From the NCBI GenBank assembly GCA_028287185.1, contig JAQBQD010000198.1:1-57920 (forward strand): a stretch of 57,920 nt of DNA. The letters run 5' to 3'. The first letter of the stretch is position 1. Every line of letters starts with the position of its first letter. The notes under the pieces are model-generated. The model was not told where the DNA came from. It saw only the letters and a list, made by a program, of their open reading frames with translations, and did no database searches. Shown here one piece after another: positions 15,543-24,365 of the stretch. Position numbers and translations under genes: made by a program. This stretch comes from Gemmatimonadota bacterium. GTDB lineage: Bacteria; Gemmatimonadota; Gemmatimonadetes; Longimicrobiales; Longimicrobiaceae.

Positions 15543-16250
15543 TCAGTCTCCATCCGCGCTCTCGTCCGCGATCAGTCCATCGAAGCCCGCCGTCTCCGCC
15601 GCGTCGGCCAGGGCGTGGAGGTCCGTGGGATCGTCGATCCACGGAAACGGCAGCACGGGCACCGGCGCGGCGAGGTCGGCCAGCGCGCACAGGTTGGTAC
15701 GCTCCGCCAGGCCGCCGCCATCGGACGAAAGCGCGTTGAGGACGATGCCGCGCACCCGAAGGCCGGCGCCGTGGCAGGCGCGGAGCGTCAGCAGCGCGTG
15801 GTTCAGCACGCCGAGCCGGTTTCCCGCGACGATCACCACGTCCAGCCCCCATCGGCGGAACAGCTCGTCGAACGCCACCTCGCGCGTGAGCGGCACGAGC
15901 AGGCCTCCAGCGCCTTCCACCACCACGGCGTCGCGGCCGGTGGAAAGGCGGCGGAAGGCGGCGCCGAGCGCATCCACGTCCACCGGGGTGCCCGCGCGCT
16001 CGGCCGCGATCCACGGCGCCAGGGGCTCGGGGAGCAGGATGGGGCGAACCGCGTCGATCCTGTCCACGCCGCCGGCCGCCCCACGGAGAAGCGCGGCGTC
16101 GCTCGTCGCGTCGTCCGGCTCGCGGCCCGTCTCCACCGGCTTCATGGCGGCGACCGTACATCCACGCCGACGAAGCAGCGCCACCAGCGCCGAGGTGACG
16201 ACGGTCTTGCCGGCGCCGGTGTCCGTGCCCGTGACGCCGATGCGGATCAC
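15543..16250 (-). CDS. bioD: dethiobiotin synthase
   Basis: The 235-residue enzyme closes the ureido ring of biotin from 7,8-diaminopelargonate, CO2 and ATP. The P-loop GTDTGAGKT occupies residues 8-16, with MKPVETG at about 36-42 supplying the usual Lys, and VVVEGAGGLLVPL at about 109-121. The start is GTG at 16250, whose last two bases are the first two of the bioA TGA (GTGA overlap), so bioA and bioD are translationally coupled. It is the last gene of the pair. Confidence 0.95.
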   Translation of the reverse strand: MIRIGVTGTDTGAGKTVVTSALVALLRRRGCTVAAMKPVETGREPDDATSDAALLRGAAGGVDRIDAVRPILLPEPLAPWIAAERAGTPVDVDALGAAFRRLSTGRDAVVVEGAGGLLVPLTREVAFDELFRRWGLDVVIVAGNRLGVLNHALLTLRACHGAGLRVRGIVLNALSSDGGGLAERTNLCALADLAAPVPVLPFPWIDDPTDLHALADAAETAGFDGLIADESADGD

Positions 16251-17524
16251 AGCGTGTCCAGGAAGCGGGCGACCACGTCGTAGACGCCGGCGACCTCGTC
16301 CGCCGTCGTGCAGTACGGCGGCATGAGATAGACGACATTGCCCAGCGGCCGCAGCAGCACGCCCTGGCGCGCTGCGAACTCCGCGAGCTGCCGGCCGATG
16401 GGGCTCAGGTACCCCGCGTCCGCCGCCAGGTCGAACGCGGCCACCGTGCCGATGACTCGCGGCGCGGAGACGCGCGGATGCCCGGCGAGCCGGCCGAGCC
16501 CGGCGCGGTGCGCGGACTCGATCTCCGCGCGGCTGCGGGTGCACGCGTCCGAGAGCGTGATGCGCAGCGAGGCGCGGGCGGCGGCGCAGGCCACGGGGTT
16601 GGCCGTGTACGAGTGCCCGTGGAAGAAGGTGCGGCGGCGGTCGGGGCTGACGAACGCCTGGAACACCTCCTCGCGCACCGCCGTGGCGCCCAGCGGCAGG
16701 AAGCCGCCGGTGATGCCCTTGCTCATGCACAGGATGTCCGGCGACACGCCGGCGCGCCCGCAGGCGAAGAGCGGCCCCGTGCGCCCGAAGCCCGTGGCCA
16801 CCTCGTCCGCGATCAGCAGCACGCCCGCCCGCTCGGTGCGCTCGCGGATGCCACGGAGGGCGTCCTCGCCCCACACGCGCATGCCGCCGGCGGCCAGCAG
16901 CAGCGGCTCCACGATCACCGCCGCCAGCTCGTGCCCGCGCCGGTCGATCAGCGCGTCCAGGGCGGACAGCACGTCGCCGTCCGATGGGTCGGGCAGGCGG
17001 GCCACCTCGAACAGGTGCGCGGAGAAGGGGTCGGTGAAGACGCTGGACGCGCTGGCGCTCATGGCGCCGAAGGTGTCGCCGTGGTACGCGTTCTCCAGCG
17101 CCGCCACCAGCGGGCGCCGCTCGCCGCGGTGGGCCCAGAGCTGGATCGCCATCTTCACCGCCGCCTCCACCGCCGTGGAGCCGTCGTCCGAGAAGAAGAC
17201 GCGGGTGAGCCCCGCAGGCAGCACCTGCACCAGCTCCGCCGCCAGCCGCGCCGCCGGCTCGTGGGCGAAGCCCGCAAAGATCACCTGCTCCAGCGTGCGC
17301 GCCTGCTCGGCGATGGCGTCCGCGATCTCCGGCCGCGCGTGGCCGTGCAGGTTCACCCACCACGACGAGATGGCGTCCAGCAGCCGGGTGCCGTCCGCCA
17401 GGTGCAGGTACGTGCCCTCGCCACGCACCACGGGCAGGAAGTCGGGCGTGTTGCCGTGCTGCGTGTACGGATGCCACACGTGCGCATGGTCCAGCGCCAG
17501 CCACTCCGGAGTCATTCGATCCAT
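16247..17524 (-). CDS. bioA: adenosylmethionine-8-amino-7-oxononanoate aminotransferase
   Basis: The 425-residue PLP enzyme converts 8-amino-7-oxononanoate to 7,8-diaminopelargonate with S-adenosylmethionine as amino donor. Hallmarks are HVWHPYTQH near residues 15-23, WWVNLHGHA near 55-63, FFSDDGSTAVEAA near 110-122, Asp240 (LLIADEVATGFGRTG) and the PLP lysine Lys269 (CMSKGITGG). The ATG at 17524 was taken; an ATG at 17515 is equally possible because both precede the conserved TPEWLALDHAHVWHPY. BioD follows with a 4-base overlap. bioF is not in the window. Confidence 0.96.
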   Translation of the reverse strand: MDRMTPEWLALDHAHVWHPYTQHGNTPDFLPVVRGEGTYLHLADGTRLLDAISSWWVNLHGHARPEIADAIAEQARTLEQVIFAGFAHEPAARLAAELVQVLPAGLTRVFFSDDGSTAVEAAVKMAIQLWAHRGERRPLVAALENAYHGDTFGAMSASASSVFTDPFSAHLFEVARLPDPSDGDVLSALDALIDRRGHELAAVIVEPLLLAAGGMRVWGEDALRGIRERTERAGVLLIADEVATGFGRTGPLFACGRAGVSPDILCMSKGITGGFLPLGATAVREEVFQAFVSPDRRRTFFHGHSYTANPVACAAARASLRITLSDACTRSRAEIESAHRAGLGRLAGHPRVSAPRVIGTVAAFDLAADAGYLSPIGRQLAEFAARQGVLLRPLGNVVYLMPPYCTTADEVAGVYDVVARFLDTL

Positions 17525-18102
17525 CGCCGTTCGGGTTCCGCCGATCGCCTTTCCTCGCCTCGCCTGTCGATCGGGCGCAGGGCGGAGAAGATGCACCGCC
17601 GCACCTCCATCGGCCACCCCGGACGCGTGAAGGGCCCCGCCGATCCGGACGCGCAGAGGTCCTGGATCTCGCCCCGCTCAATGAGGGACCGCACGGCATC
17701 TGAGCTTGGTTCGTGGACGTAGAGCCTTACCAGCCGCTCGGGTCGAAGAAGAGAGGCACTGGAGAGGGGATCGAAGCTACCTGCGGAGGAGGCGGGCAAG
17801 GCGAGTCCACAGCGTTCGCCGCGGCCGGATGACGATGCAGCTAGGCCGAGCCGAGGGACGGGTCGCAACGTGGATCCCCCCGCTCGCGGAGGTAATCGCG
17901 ACGGAGCTCAGGGGCTCGTCGTCCGGCTGGAGATTGGCCGCGAGGGTCTGCTGGATCGGGGCGACGCCGTGAGCCATCGCCGCCTCGGCAAGATCCCAAC
18001 GCGGTGAAGATCGCGTTCCGCCGGCCGATCGCATGTTGAACACGCCCGGGTCGAGGCGATCCGTACCTGCCTTTCCGGCGGGTGTGTGCCGTTCGCCTGC
18101 CG
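17525..18102. other. intergenic region with weak minus-strand ORFs, possible gene relic
   Basis: These 578 bases hold no recognised gene. On the minus strand an open frame at 17512-17868 contains a somewhat protein-like stretch (RLVRLYVHEPSSDAVRSLIE), and another frame at 17777-17977 could encode 66 residues ending RLARLLRR. They overlap in different frames, neither has a ribosome site, and neither matches a family I know. A decayed gene is possible. The bioA promoter should lie near the left end but was not recognised. Confidence 0.3.
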
Positions 18103-18513
18103 TCAATCAGGCTGCGTGAACAGGCGGAAAACGCGCCAGCCGGTACCGTTGTTCCGGTAGATGACCTGGAACGACTGGTAGCGCGAGCCGCAGTCGCGGG
18201 GCAGGCGGTAGGTGACGGAGACGTGCGCCGAGTCCGTCCGCGCGCCCGAGGCGGTGGAGATGCCCGGCAGGCACGCCATGCCGGCGCCCGCGATGGAGCC
18301 GCCGCGCTGCAGGGCGATCATGTCCGCCACGTCGTCCGATCCCAGGTCCGTGACCCGCGCCGTGTCGCCGCGTGCACCGGCCAGCAGGTATTCGCGGGCG
18401 ATGGGCGCAAAGCTGCGCCACCGCCACACGCGCAGCCAGTACCACCCGCACCCGGCGCCGACGATGGCGACCGCGGCCAGCGAGAGGGCGATGCGGCGAA
18501 GGAGCGGGGTCAC
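18103..18513 (-). CDS. hypothetical exported or membrane-anchored protein
   Basis: The 136-residue product starts with a basic, hydrophobic signal or anchor (LLRRIALSLAAVAIVGAGCGWYWL); Cys22 after Ala-Gly could be a lipidation site but the Trp/Tyr-rich continuation favours a membrane anchor. The remainder has a helix (FAPIAREYLLAGARGD), an acidic loop, and beta strands with two Cys (GMACLPG and PRDCGSRYQSFQVIYRN) that may form a disulfide. The layout resembles small periplasmic domains of the NTF2-like or DUF type that follow a membrane helix, but I cannot name the family. It lies 31 bases past the stop of the next upstream gene on the same strand. Confidence 0.65.
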   Translation of the reverse strand: MTPLLRRIALSLAAVAIVGAGCGWYWLRVWRWRSFAPIAREYLLAGARGDTARVTDLGSDDVADMIALQRGGSIAGAGMACLPGISTASGARTDSAHVSVTYRLPRDCGSRYQSFQVIYRNNGTGWRVFRLFTQPD

Positions 18514-18544
18514 GGGGCTGGGTTCAGGAAAACGGAGATTTCGA

Positions 18545-19147
18545 TCATCGCTGGCTGAGCACGTTGTTTACGTACGCGAAGGTCCCGTGCGTCTGCTGGT
18601 CCGGAAAGTCACCAGTAGTCGGGCTGCGGACCACGCTTTGCCAGTCGGACGCGGCCGCCCAACTCGTCACGAGCAGTGGAAGCCCACCCTCGCAGGTCGG
18701 CGTCACCGTCAGCCGGAGGTCCAGACGCTCGTTCTTCTTCCAGGGCTCAACCTGCAGCTCTCGCATCAGGTATCGGGCGGAGAACACCTCTCTTCTACCT
18801 CGATCCGAAGAAATCACCTCATCACCAGCTTCTCGTCTGATGACCCGCTTCGGGTCGGAAGCAATCTCGATATATGCGCCTTCGCCGTTGCGTGGCACGG
18901 TCGGGAACGAGACAGTGACGCCCCCGGCGATCGCGGCCGCACCGAGGTTGGTAACCGAGATCACAATCGGTAGCTGCGTCCCGACCTGGCCCGTAGTGTA
19001 GAAGGCAATCCAGTTGAAGTGGGGACTTGGCTTGTCCGCGCCAACCAGAGGCTGCTTGCCTCCGAACTCCCGGATTTCGGTGATACGACGGCGCTGAACC
19101 CATTCCCACGCAAACAGAAGATCCTTGAGTCCTAACGAGAGTGCCAT
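18545..19147 (-). CDS. hypothetical protein of foreign base composition
   Basis: The 200-residue product has no signal peptide. It begins with a helix (MALSLGLKDLLFAWEWVQRRRI) and continues with beta-rich sequence (NWIAFYTTGQVGTQLPIVISVTNLG, GAYIEIASDP, ERLDLRLTVTP) that resembles an immunoglobulin-like sandwich. Base use is visibly less G+C-rich than the neighbours, with A- and T-ending codons (TTT, CAA, GTA, TTC-TAC runs) that are rare elsewhere in the window, suggesting recent acquisition. No mobile element remains are seen around it. I do not recognise a family. Confidence 0.65.
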   Translation of the reverse strand: MALSLGLKDLLFAWEWVQRRRITEIREFGGKQPLVGADKPSPHFNWIAFYTTGQVGTQLPIVISVTNLGAAAIAGGVTVSFPTVPRNGEGAYIEIASDPKRVIRREAGDEVISSDRGRREVFSARYLMRELQVEPWKKNERLDLRLTVTPTCEGGLPLLVTSWAAASDWQSVVRSPTTGDFPDQQTHGTFAYVNNVLSQR

Positions 19148-19224
19148 GATGAGCCTCTTTGTGAAGGATTCGCGCCAGCCGTGGGGAAACTCGCCTCAGT
19201 CGCTAGTAAGCAGAAATTTCTTCT

Positions 19225-21291
19225 TCAGTCCCCCGCCACCAGCGTGCTGGGGATGAACGGCGACTCCTGCACCTGCGCGGGCTTGCGGCGGGTGAGCACC
19301 AGCGCCCATTCGCGGATCGACGCCGCGAGCATCAGCAGCGTGACGGCCATGAAGGCCATCGCCACGGCGGCGTCCATCCGGTCGTTGAAGATCATCCGGT
19401 ACGCGTCGGCGATGGTCTTGGCGCCCGCGGGGAGCTTGCCGGCGGCCAGGGCGCCGTGCACGGCGGCGGCGTGGGAGAGAAAGCCGAGCTTAGGGTCGGC
19501 GGCGAACACCTTCTGCCAGCCGGCCGTCATGGTGACCAGGATGATCCACGCCAGCGGGCCCAGCGTGGTCCACGCGTAGCGCGCCTTGCCCATCTTGATG
19601 ATCACCGTCGTGCCCACGCAGAGCGCGACGGCGGCCAGGAGCTGGTTGCTGATGCCGAACAGGGGCCACAGGCTGTTGATGCCGCCCAGCGGGTCCACCA
19701 CGCCCTGGTACAGGAACCATCCCCACGCCAGCACGATCAGCCCGCTGCTGAGCACGATGCTGGGATACCACGAGGTGCGCCCCAGCGGCTTCCAGACGTG
19801 CCCCAGCAGCTCCTGCAGCATGAAGCGGCCGACGCGGGTGCCGGTGTCGATGGTGGTGAGGATGAACAGCGCCTCGAACATGATGGCGAAGTGGTACCAG
19901 ATGGCCATCGACGAGCCGCCGAACAGGCCCGCGAAGATGTGCGACATGCCCACCGCCAGCGACGGCGCCCCGCCCGTGCGCGCCAGCAGCGACTGCTCGC
20001 CCATCTGCGCCGCCAGCACGCGCATGTCCTCGGGCGAGACGGCGAATCCCCAGGTGGCGATGGTCTTCGTCGCGGCCTGCACCGTGGCGCCCACCGCGCC
20101 CGCCGGGGCATTGATGGCGAAGTAGACGCCCGGCTGCAGGATGCTGGCGGCGATCATCGCCATCACCCCCACGAACGACTCCATCACCATGCCGCCGTAG
20201 CCCACCATGCGCGCGTGCGACTCCTTCACCAGCATCTTGGGCGTGGTGCCCGACGCCACCAGCGCGTGGAAGCCGCTGATGGCCCCGCAGGCGATGGTGA
20301 TGAAGGCGAAGGGAAAGAGCTTGCCCGCGAACACGGGCCCCGTGCCGTCCACGAAGCGCGTCAGCGCCGGCATGCGGATCATCGGCATGGAGATCAGGAT
20401 GCCCGCCGCCAGCCCCAGGATGGTCCCGATCTTCAGGAAGGTGGACAGGTAGTCGCGCGGGCACAGCAGCACCCACACGGGCAGGACGGAGGCGATGAAG
20501 CCGTACGCCGCCAGCAGCCACACCAGCGTGGTGCCCTCCACCGTGAACCACGCCGCGATGCCCGGCATCTGCGCCACCTGGCCGCCGCCCCACACGGCGA
20601 GCAGCACGAGCACCAGGCCGATGACGGAGGCCTCCAGCACCTTGCCGGGCCGGAAGGCGTGCATCCACCATCCCATCAGAAGCGCGATGGGCACCGTGCA
20701 GGCGATGGTGAACATGCCCCACGGCGAGTGCTTGAGCGCGTTCACCACGATGAGCGCCAGCACGGCCAGCAGGATGACCATGATGGCCAGCACCGCGACC
20801 ATGGCGATCACCCCCGCCACCGGACCCACCTCGTCGCGCGCCATCTGCCCCAGCGAGCGGCCGTCGCGGCGCATGCTGGCGAACAGGATCACGAAGTCCT
20901 GCACCGCGCCCGCCAGCACCACGCCCACGATCAGCCACAGCGTGCCGGGCAGGTACCCGAACTGCGCCGCCAGCACGGGCCCCACCAGCGGCCCCGCCCC
21001 CGCGATCGCCGCGAAGTGGTGGCCGAAGAGCACCCAGCGGTTCGTCGGCACGAAGTCCACGCCGTTGTCCAGCCGCTCGGCCGGCGTGGCGCGGGCGTCG
21101 TCCAGCTCGAACACGCGCACGGCCAGGAAGCGCGAGTAGAAGCGGTATCCCACGGCGTAGGTGCAGAGGGCGGCCACCACCACCCAGGCGGCGTTGATGG
21201 TCTCGCCGCGGTGCAGCGCCAGCAGCGCGAGCGAGCCCGCGCCCAGCGACGCCACGGCGCACCAGGTGAGGATGGGGAGGATCTTGCGCAT
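19225..21291 (-). CDS. cstA: carbon starvation protein CstA, peptide/pyruvate transporter family
   Basis: The 688-residue protein is hydrophobic throughout, with some 16-18 membrane helices, and matches CstA over its length: RFYSRFLAVRVFELDD near the N-terminus, DFVPTNRWVLFGHHFAAIAGAGPLVGPVLAAQFGYLPG, ALVASGTTPKML, and the C-terminal GGINSLWPLFGISNQLLAA. CstA and its relative BtsT import peptides or pyruvate in starving cells. The ATG at 21291 directly precedes the first helix. The gene is divergent from the PAS-GGDEF-EAL gene across a 432-base gap. Its role fits the peptide-scavenging genes at the far end of the window. Confidence 0.95.
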   Translation of the reverse strand: MRKILPILTWCAVASLGAGSLALLALHRGETINAAWVVVAALCTYAVGYRFYSRFLAVRVFELDDARATPAERLDNGVDFVPTNRWVLFGHHFAAIAGAGPLVGPVLAAQFGYLPGTLWLIVGVVLAGAVQDFVILFASMRRDGRSLGQMARDEVGPVAGVIAMVAVLAIMVILLAVLALIVVNALKHSPWGMFTIACTVPIALLMGWWMHAFRPGKVLEASVIGLVLVLLAVWGGGQVAQMPGIAAWFTVEGTTLVWLLAAYGFIASVLPVWVLLCPRDYLSTFLKIGTILGLAAGILISMPMIRMPALTRFVDGTGPVFAGKLFPFAFITIACGAISGFHALVASGTTPKMLVKESHARMVGYGGMVMESFVGVMAMIAASILQPGVYFAINAPAGAVGATVQAATKTIATWGFAVSPEDMRVLAAQMGEQSLLARTGGAPSLAVGMSHIFAGLFGGSSMAIWYHFAIMFEALFILTTIDTGTRVGRFMLQELLGHVWKPLGRTSWYPSIVLSSGLIVLAWGWFLYQGVVDPLGGINSLWPLFGISNQLLAAVALCVGTTVIIKMGKARYAWTTLGPLAWIILVTMTAGWQKVFAADPKLGFLSHAAAVHGALAAGKLPAGAKTIADAYRMIFNDRMDAAVAMAFMAVTLLMLAASIREWALVLTRRKPAQVQESPFIPSTLVAGD

Positions 21292-21723
21292 GGCCGGCGT
21301 GCGGAGGGGGGATGGGCGATGGAGGGCCGGGACCCCGCGTCCGCCGGGCGAGGCGACACGAGCAGGGCACGGCGGCCGGCGGCAGGGAGCGGCCGGAATC
21401 GGGAAGATGGACCACCATACTACGGACCCCACCGCGCGAAGGGAAGCGCGCCGCGTCCCTGCACGCGCACCGCCCCGGATGCGGCCGCGTTACGGAGCCG
21501 GCCATCCCCGCGCGCGCCGCCCTCCGTCCGCCCGGGGACCTGGGTCGTTGGAGCCGGCGATCCGCCGCGAGCGGGCCGCCGCCCCGCCGGCCTTTACCTT
21601 TGCGGACCCGCGGCGTATGATGGGCCGAATGCCCTCTCCCTTCTGCATCGGTTCCCGCCGCGCCCCCGCGGCCGGCGCGCCCGTATCCGGCGGCGCCGGA
21701 GTGCCGCGCCGTTCATCCCACAC
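21292..21723. other. intergenic region between cstA and a GGDEF-EAL gene
   Basis: The 432-base divergent region must contain promoters for both genes. On the plus strand TTTACC (21592-21597), an 18-base spacer and TATGAT (21616-21621) form a plausible sigma70-type promoter about 100 bases before the GGDEF-EAL start. No cstA promoter or CRP-like site was recognised. Open frames here are Arg/Ala/Pro-rich shadows. Confidence 0.4.
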
Positions 21724-24150
21724 ATGCCCTCGTCGCCTCCGATGCCGGTAGAAAGCGCGCCGGCGGTGCCCGCGGGCCTGGTGCGCACGCTGCTGGGCAG
21801 CGTGCCCGAGGGCGTGGTGGCGTGCGACCGCGACCTGCGCTACGTGGTGTGGAACCGGTACATGGAGACGCTCACGGGCCTGTCCGCCGCCGAGGTGCTG
21901 GGGCGCGACGTGCTGGAGCCGTTCCCCTTCCTGCGCCGCCGCGGGCTGGGCCGCCTGCTGGCACGCGCGCTGGCGGGCGAGACGGTGCGCCTGGCCGACA
22001 CGCCGTACCGCATCCCCGGCACGGGCCGCTCGGGCTGGGTGGCGGGGCAGTACGGGCCGCTGCTGGACGACGCCGGCGCCGTGACCGGAATCGTGGGCAC
22101 CATCCACGAGATCACCGACCGCAAGCGCACGGAGCGCACCCTGCGCGACAGCGAGGAGCGGATGCGCGCCTTCTTCGACGCGGCGGCGGTGGGCATCGCC
22201 ATCGTGGACCGCGAAGGCACGCTGGTGGCCGGCAACCCCGCGCTGCAGCAGATGCTGGGCTTCGGCGAGGAGGAGCTGGCGGGCATGCCGCTGGACCTGC
22301 TGGCGCACCCGGCCGACGTGCGCGCCGGCGCCGTGGCCTTCCGCGAGGTGGTGGAGGGGCGCGTGCAGCGCTGGCAGGGCGAGAGCCGCTTCCTGCGGCG
22401 CGACGGCAGCGTGCTGTGGGGCCGGCTGAGCGCCAGCGCCATGCAGGGCGCCGACGGCGAGCCGTGGCTGAGCGTGGGGATGGTGGAGGACGTGACGGAG
22501 CACCGCCGGGCGATGGAGGAGAACCTGCGCCTGGCCGCCTTCGTCCGCGAGAGCCCCAACCCCGTGGTGGAGTGCGGCGCGGGGGGCGAGGTGCTGTTCC
22601 AGAACCCTGCCGCCGCGGCCCTGGTGCGCGACACCGGCGCGGGCGAGCTGCGCCGCCTGCTCCCCGCCAACCACGTGCAGCTCGTGCACACGGGGCTGGC
22701 GCTGGGGCAGGTGTTCCGCGGCGTGGAGGTGCCGGTGGGCGGGCGAATCTTCGCCTGGACGTACCATCCGCACCCTGCCTTCCGCGCCGTGCACCTGTTC
22801 GCGGAGGACATCACGGGGCGCCGGGCGGTGGAGGAGCAGCTCCGCCACGACGCGCTGCACGACGCCCTCACCGGGCTGCCCAACCGGCTGCTCTTCATGG
22901 AGCACCTGGCCCGCGCCATCCTGCTGGCGCGGCGCGACGACGCGCACCAGTTCGCGGTGCTGTTCCTGGACCTGGACCGCTTCAAGGTGGTGAACGACGG
23001 CCTGGGGCACCACGTGGGCGACGACCTGCTGGTGGCGGTCGCCGGCCGCCTGCGCGCCAGCGTGCGCGAGCGCGACACGGTCGCCCGCTTCGGCGGCGAC
23101 GAGTTCGCCGTGCTGCTGGACGGCATTCCCGACGCGGAGTTCGCCAGCCGCGCGGCCGAGCGCATCCAGGCCGCCGTGTCCGCCCCCGTCGCGCTCAGCG
23201 GCTACGAGGTGTTCACCTCGGCCACCATCGGCATCGCCCTCAGCTCGTCCGCGTACGGCCGCCCCGAGTACCTGCTGCGGAACGCGGACATGGCCATGTA
23301 CCGGGCCAAGGCGGCGGGGATGGGGCGCTACGAGGTGTTCGACCGCGCCATGCACGCCGCCGCGCTGCTGCGCCTGCAGACGGAGACGGACCTGCGGCAC
23401 GCGCAGGAGCGGGGCGAGTTCCGCGTCTTCTACCAGCCCATCCTGTCCCTGGGGGACGGGCGCATCGCGGGGATGGAGGCGCTGGTGCGGTGGGCGCACC
23501 CCGAGCGCGGCTGGATCTCGCCCCCCGACTTCGTGCCGGCGGCCGAGGAGACGGGGCTGATCTTCGCGCTGGGCGGCTGGGTGCTGCGCGAGGCCTGCCG
23601 CCAGCTCGGCGAGTGGCGGCGCACCGTGCCTGGCGGCGAGGCGCTCACCGTGAGCGTCAACCTGTCCGTCAAGCAGTTCAGCCAGGCCGACCTGCTGGAG
23701 CAGGTGCGCCGCGCGCTGGACGAGGCGGGGCTGGAGCCCGGCGCGCTGCGGCTGGAGGTGACGGAGAGCGTGCTGGTGGAGAACCTGGAGAGCGCCGCCG
23801 CCATCCTGGGACGCCTCAAGGCGCTGGGGCTGAAGGTGCACATGGACGACTTCGGCACCGGCTACTCGTCGCTGGGCTCGCTGCACCGCCTGCCCATCGA
23901 CGCCCTGAAGGTGGACCGCAGCTTCGTCGCCCGCCTGGGCACCGGGCGCGCCGCCAGCCAGCTCGTGCGCACCATCGCCACCCTGGCGCGCGAGCTGGGC
24001 CTGGCGGTGGTGGCCGAGGGCGTGGAGACGGCGGAGCAGCTCGCCGAGCTGCGGGCCCTGCGCTGCGAGTACGGCCAGGGCTACTACTTCTCCGTGCCGG
24101 TGGATGCGGACGCCATGCGCGCCCTGCTGCTGGAGTCGCCCACGTGGTAG
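21724..24150 (+). CDS. PAS-PAS-GGDEF-EAL cyclic-di-GMP turnover protein
   Basis: The 808-residue protein has no membrane segment. PAS domains run at about 15-135 (LLGSVPEGVVACDRDLRYVVWNRYME) and 145-260, with a third degenerate PAS-like region at about 270-370. A GGDEF domain follows with DALTGLPNR at its start and an intact GGDEF motif at 457-461, then an EAL domain with QPILSLGDGRIAGMEALVRW (EAL at 585-587), DDFGTGYSSL and AEGVE. Both catalytic sets look intact, so it could make and degrade cyclic di-GMP, one often being allosteric. Start at 21724 or 21742; neither has a clear ribosome site. It is followed after 215 bases by a second gene of the same type. Confidence 0.92.
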   Translation: MPSSPPMPVESAPAVPAGLVRTLLGSVPEGVVACDRDLRYVVWNRYMETLTGLSAAEVLGRDVLEPFPFLRRRGLGRLLARALAGETVRLADTPYRIPGTGRSGWVAGQYGPLLDDAGAVTGIVGTIHEITDRKRTERTLRDSEERMRAFFDAAAVGIAIVDREGTLVAGNPALQQMLGFGEEELAGMPLDLLAHPADVRAGAVAFREVVEGRVQRWQGESRFLRRDGSVLWGRLSASAMQGADGEPWLSVGMVEDVTEHRRAMEENLRLAAFVRESPNPVVECGAGGEVLFQNPAAAALVRDTGAGELRRLLPANHVQLVHTGLALGQVFRGVEVPVGGRIFAWTYHPHPAFRAVHLFAEDITGRRAVEEQLRHDALHDALTGLPNRLLFMEHLARAILLARRDDAHQFAVLFLDLDRFKVVNDGLGHHVGDDLLVAVAGRLRASVRERDTVARFGGDEFAVLLDGIPDAEFASRAAERIQAAVSAPVALSGYEVFTSATIGIALSSSAYGRPEYLLRNADMAMYRAKAAGMGRYEVFDRAMHAAALLRLQTETDLRHAQERGEFRVFYQPILSLGDGRIAGMEALVRWAHPERGWISPPDFVPAAEETGLIFALGGWVLREACRQLGEWRRTVPGGEALTVSVNLSVKQFSQADLLEQVRRALDEAGLEPGALRLEVTESVLVENLESAAAILGRLKALGLKVHMDDFGTGYSSLGSLHRLPIDALKVDRSFVARLGTGRAASQLVRTIATLARELGLAVVAEGVETAEQLAELRALRCEYGQGYYFSVPVDADAMRALLLESPTW

Positions 24151-24365
24151 CCCGCGCGTCGGCGGAGGGGTGTCGATCGGCGGCGTCCATCTGTCCTCCG
24201 ACGTCGCCCTACCCCGGGCTGTCCGCTCCTCCCCGCGCGACGGAGCGGAACGCATCCGCCGAGGTCGGTCGATCGACCGCCCCGGGACGGGCGCGGGCGA
24301 ATGCCGGGAGGACGCCCGCGCGGCGCATCCCGTGGACGCCGTTCCTCTCTCCGCGAGGATAGCGC

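Noticed and set aside
19456..21723. In-frame upstream extension of the first PAS-GGDEF-EAL gene to 1564 codons
   Set aside because: The extension is antisense to cstA and consists of His/Gln/Arg/Asp-rich sequence without motifs. The protein begins at about 21724.
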